A stretch of DNA of 64,000 nt. Source: SPDF01 sp963699825. Lineage in GTDB: Bacteria > Gemmatimonadota > Gemmatimonadetes > Gemmatimonadales > GWC2-71-9. The stretch is from positions 124,001 through 188,000 of the forward strand of contig CAVOVI010000004.1 in NCBI GenBank assembly GCA_963699825.1. Reading direction: 5' to 3'. Shown piece by piece: positions 60,630 through 64,000 of this stretch. Numbering within the stretch: position 1 is the first letter of the stretch; every line of letters begins with the position of its first letter. Under the pieces are notes generated by a model. The model saw only the letters and a list, made by a program, of their open reading frames with translations, ran no database searches and was not told the origin of the DNA. The translations under genes and the position numbers were made by a program.

Positions 60630-61942
60630 AGTTCGCGCACCTCGACGTACGACGATCGGCGCAGCTGCTGGATGTATCGCTGCTCGGCGAGCTGCTCGCT
60701 GAGCATGTTGCGAATGCCGTCGCGGACGTCGTCGTAGGAGATCTCGCCCTCCGGCGCCCTCGAGAAGACATACGCGACGACGAACTTGCTGCGGTTGTTC
60801 GGAGCCTCCAGCACGAAGACCGGGGACACGGTGCCGGAATCGGCGTCGCGAGCGCCGCCTGGTAGGCAGCCGGCAACTGGGCGAACGGCACTCCTTTCGC
60901 CTCCCGCTCCTCCGCCTGGTCGTGATGGATGCGCTGGAGCGAGTCGAAGGAGGCGCCATTGCGCGCCTCGAGATCCAGCTGCTCCGCGAGTTCCCGCGCC
61001 CGCGCCGCGTCGGCCTCGGTGACGGCCGGCATGATGAGGATGTGCCGCACGTCAATTTCAGACGGCAGCACGCGCTTCACCTGGATGATGTGATAGCCGA
61101 AGGGGGACTCCACCGGCCGGGAGATCACCCCGGGTTTGAGCGCGAACGCCGCCTTCTCAAACTCCGGAGCCAGCGGCGGGCCGCGCCGCAACCAGCCGAG
61201 GTCGCCGCCTTGCTGGGCGGAACCGGGGTCCTGGGAGAACCGTCGGGCTGCCGTCGCGAAATCGGCGCCATCCAGCAGCGCCACCTGGATCGAATCCGCC
61301 AGCGCGAGCGCCTTGGCCTTCGCCGCGGAATCGGCCTGCGGCGCCACCACGATCTGCTTGAAGGAGATGGTGGCCGGACGCTTGCCGAGCTTGCCCTTCT
61401 GTTCCTCGTAGAACTCCCGCATCTGCTGTTCGGTCGGCGAGACTTCCTTGATCTTGTCCCGCTCACGAAGTGAGTTCTTGAGCGCCTCTTCGAGTGCGAC
61501 CCGCCGCTGCTGGTCCGTGAGCCACCGCCGATATTCCTCAGGGCTCCCGAATCCGGCCTTCTTCAGTTCTGCGCGATAGTCCACCTCGCTGGTGAACCCC
61601 TGTCGAACCCGCTTGATCTGCTGGTCCACCCGGGCCGCGACCTCCTGGTCGGTGACCTTGATGGAGGTGTCCCGCAGCGCCTCCTGCACCATCAGTTCCT
61701 GATCGATCAGCTGGTCGAGCGCTGCCACGCGCAGCGCGCGCATGGCAGCGGAATCACCCTCCGGCAGCTTGGCCCCCTGGGCCAGCTGCGAGAACAGCGC
61801 CTCGTCCAGCTGCGATGCCAGCAACGGCTTGTTGCCGACCACCGCGACCACCCGGTCGACGACGATCGATTCCCCCTGCGCGGCCGCCGGAGCAGCCGCG
61901 AGGAGAAACAGGCACGCCAAGGAGGAACGCGACCCGGTTCAT
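60626..61942 (-). CDS. SurA-like parvulin peptidyl-prolyl isomerase (second, frameshifted)
   Basis: About 437 residues. Signal MNRVAFLLACLFLLAAAP after removing one base near 61922. A SurA N-terminal domain follows (VVDRVVAVVGNKPLLASQLD, LDQLIDQELMVQEAL), then two parvulin domains (ISFKQIVVAPQADSAAKAKA with FGYHIIQVK, and VRHILIMPAVTEADAARARE). A second shift lies near 60840. It chaperones outer-membrane proteins in the periplasm. Its ATG shares a base with the upstream stop (TGATG). Confidence 0.88.
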
Positions 61943-63404
61943 CAGGGCTGGCTGGCCCCCTACCGGCGGCGGGCCAGAGGCCGGCTGGACTCCCTGCGGG
62001 GGCCCACCGGGCGTCGGGGCACCACCGGCACCAGGGCCAGCCGGCCCGCCGTTCGCGGCCTGCGCCGCCGCCGCGAGCTCCACGGCGCGAGCGATACCGG
62101 CCTGGCTCAACTTCCCGCCCTCCTGATCCCGCAGCACCTGGCCGAGTGCCCCAGGAAGCGGACGGAGACGGGCGCGCTGGTCGAAGACCTGGTTGAAGAA
62201 GTCATCCACCCGCATCTGCGCCACCTGCTCACGCTCGGAGACAGCGGCGGAAGGGTCGGTGATGTCAGGACCCAGCCCGATGCTCAACTTCAGCGTGTCG
62301 ATGACGCCCAGGTAACTCTCCTGCATGGCGGCCCACTGGTCCGGCGGCAGGGTGATGCCGGCGGAATCCGCCTGCGCCAGCAGCAGCTGGTTCGTGGACA
62401 GCGCCTTCGCGAACTGGTTCGAACTGCTCGTCGCTCGCCTGCGCGACCTGGGACGCGAACTGCGGCGGCAACGCACTGAGCCAGCGCAGGTACTCGCCGA
62501 CCGTGAGCTTGCCACCCTTGTAGGTGGAAATGGTCTTCTTCGAATTCCGCATGCCCGCTCTTGTCCGCAAGGCCGGACCGCATGAGCGCCGGTGCGTCCC
62601 CCGAGATCTCGAGAGTCGTACTGGATCGAGAGGCTGTCCATGTAGATGCTGTCGAGGCGCCGGGTGGCTTCCTGCGTCAGGTAGGCCAGCACCTTCTCGC
62701 GGGAATCCTCCATCGTCGGCCGACGGATGATGTGGTAGCCGAACGGCGTCTCGACCAGCCCGGTGGTCTGCCCCGGGTTGAGGCGCCAGGCGGCGGAGTC
62801 GAACGCGGTCACGTAGGCGCCCGGCTTGGCCGGCGGCAGCCAGCCGCCATTCGCCTTGCTGCCCGGATCGTCCGACAGCTGCGAGGCGAGCAGATCGAAA
62901 TTGGCGCCCTGCTGGAGCTGGCTGAGGGCGAGCTGCGCCTTCTTCCGAGCCGCGGCGCGCTCCTCGGGAGCGGCCGTCGCCTGCACGCCGATCAGGATGT
63001 GCTGGAGGACGCGCACCGTATCCGCGAGGTAGAGGCTGTCGGCGATGCCCGGAGACATGCTTCTCCCGACGCGCGGCGAGCGTGTCGTACCAGACCGCGC
63101 CCTTGGCCTCGGCCACCTGGGGCCAGAGTACCTTGGCGACGGTCGCGGAGTCGGTCTTGAGGCTGCCACGCGCCACCGCCTGTGAGAAGAGCGTGTAGTC
63201 GCTCCACACCGTGGCGATGAACTCGGCAGTCTCAGAGTTCATCTGGGCGCCCTTGGCCTTCCCCATCATCTCCGCCAGCTGCTCGGCGGAGAGGGTCTGC
63301 CCCGCGGCGGTGGCGGCTACATCGGCGTGAGCCGAGAAGAGGTCGCCAAAGTTCGAACAGCCCGCGAGAACGAGCACGCTGGCTGCCAGCACGATCCTGC
63401 GCAT
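61942..63404 (-). CDS. Parvulin-type isomerase lipoprotein (first, frameshifted)
   Basis: About 487 residues. Lipoprotein signal MRRIVLAASVLVLAGCSN. A helical chaperone region (AEFIATVWSDYTLFSQAVA) is followed by one parvulin domain (LQHILIGVQATAAPEERAAA and FGYHIIRRPTMEDSREKVLA), then a second helical part ending in a proline/glycine-rich tail (PGAGGAPTPGGPPQGV). Extra bases occur near 63060, 62590, 62550 and 62430. The stop is uncertain by a few codons, with a TGA at 61942 coupling it to the next gene. Envelope protein folding. Confidence 0.82.
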
Positions 63405-63437
63405 GTTGTCTCCAGTTTGAAAGTTCATTCCGAGCCG

Positions 63438-64000
63438 CTAGGCTCGTACCATTTCGAGTGCGCGCACCAGCGCGGGCAACAAGGCCTCGCCGCCCAGACG
63501 CGTCAGTCGCAGCGAGAGCGGCACCGTCCGGCGGACATCGGCGGCGAGCTGCACATCATCCAGCGCCGCCGCGAGGCCCGCCATGCGCGGGGCTGTCCCT
63601 GCGCGGAACGTCACCCGCGCCTCGTCGCCCCGGGCGACCACGTGCTGCAATCCGAGCCGGGCGCCGACCGCGCGCAACCGGCTCAGGTTCAACAGCGTTT
63701 CTGCCTCGGGCGGGAGGGGGCCGAAGCGCTCCCGCAATTCCGCGCCAAGCCCTTGAATGTCGCCAGATGACCCCGCCCGCGCCAGTCGGCGGTAGATGTC
63801 GAGCTTGGACTCGTCGTCGGCCACGTAGCAGTCCGGGAGCCGCGCCGGCGAGTCGAGGACGACCTCGGGAGGTGCGGGATCCTCCATCCCCCCCTTGCCC
63901 CGGAGCGCCTGCACCGTCTCCTCGAGCCATCGCATGTACAGGTCGAAACCGACCGCATGCGCGTGGCCCGACTGTTCCGCGCCAAGGAGGTTCCCCGCCC
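63438..64000 (-). CDS. mfd: Transcription-repair coupling factor Mfd, C-terminal part
   Basis: The gene continues beyond the right edge; 187 C-terminal residues are visible. GNLLGAEQSGHAHAVGFDLY is the end of the RecG-like translocase motif, followed by the TRCF domain (YVADDESKLDIYRRLARAGS, LRERFGPLPPEAETLL). Mfd frees RNA polymerase stalled at DNA damage and recruits UvrA. First visible gene of the operon with the two parvulins and pdxA. Confidence 0.93.
   Translation of the reverse strand, partial: AGNLLGAEQSGHAHAVGFDLYMRWLEETVQALRGKGGMEDPAPPEVVLDSPARLPDCYVADDESKLDIYRRLARAGSSGDIQGLGAELRERFGPLPPEAETLLNLSRLRAVGARLGLQHVVARGDEARVTFRAGTAPRMAGLAAALDDVQLAADVRRTVPLSLRLTRLGGEALLPALVRALEMVRA

Overview
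This is a high-GC bacterial window whose gene families suggest a Gemmatimonadota-like (or related Acidobacteria-type) genome: an ADOP/FtsX-type permease paired with a PadR regulator, a Ser/Thr kinase with a TPR-like C-terminal half, a stand-alone BTAD regulator, DUF5916 and DUF885 proteins, and many small lipoproteins and Ig-repeat surface proteins. The phylum is an inference from family content, because there is no rRNA here. I see no phage, insertion sequence, integrase, CRISPR array or replication origin.

More than half of the genes are split by single-base frameshifts. Where the correct reading can be reconstructed, the shift is nearly always one extra base (about 50 apparent insertions against about 9 deletions), and it hits housekeeping genes such as typA as well. 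I read this as uncorrected sequencing error and annotate the reconstructed full-length genes, noting where each frame changes.

Layout: 1-6.6 kb holds the end of a DUF5916 outer-membrane protein, DinB and ATP-grasp genes, tRNA-Pro, a DUF885 lipoprotein and a PAP2 phosphatase. 6.66-12.6 kb has tRNA-Thr and tRNA-Leu, a giant Ig-repeat surface protein and a small beta-barrel. 12.7-21.5 kb has SURF1, a minus-strand operon (DUF481, DUF5009-type acyltransferase, secreted phosphodiesterase, YkgJ, M19 dipeptidase), MscL with a zinc ribbon, an OmpA/TSP3 protein and a five-tRNA cluster (His, Trp, Glu, Glu, Lys). 21.6-28.8 kb has a class IV aminotransferase with an EamA transporter, a VIT/vWA protein next to an ECF sigma/anti-sigma pair, YceI and a Rieske oxygenase.

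28.8-34.7 kb has NADP-isocitrate dehydrogenase, the Ser/Thr kinase and tryptophanase. 34.7-40.8 kb is a tightly overlapping six-gene operon that reads as a complete trans-4-hydroxy-L-proline catabolic pathway: epimerase, three-part dehydrogenase, deaminase and semialdehyde dehydrogenase, ending in 2-oxoglutarate. 40.9-49 kb has a lipoprotein, fused formiminotransferase-cyclodeaminase, a Big2-type Ig protein and the PadR/ADOP pair with an 11-bp palindromic operator candidate.

49-55.8 kb is an accessory stretch of small lipoproteins and secreted proteins, VOC, a BTAD regulator and gene-poor DNA. 55.9-64 kb is conserved again: tRNA-Ile, a very acidic protein behind typA, a CNNM/CorC transporter, and an mfd - parvulin - parvulin - pdxA operon that runs off the right edge.
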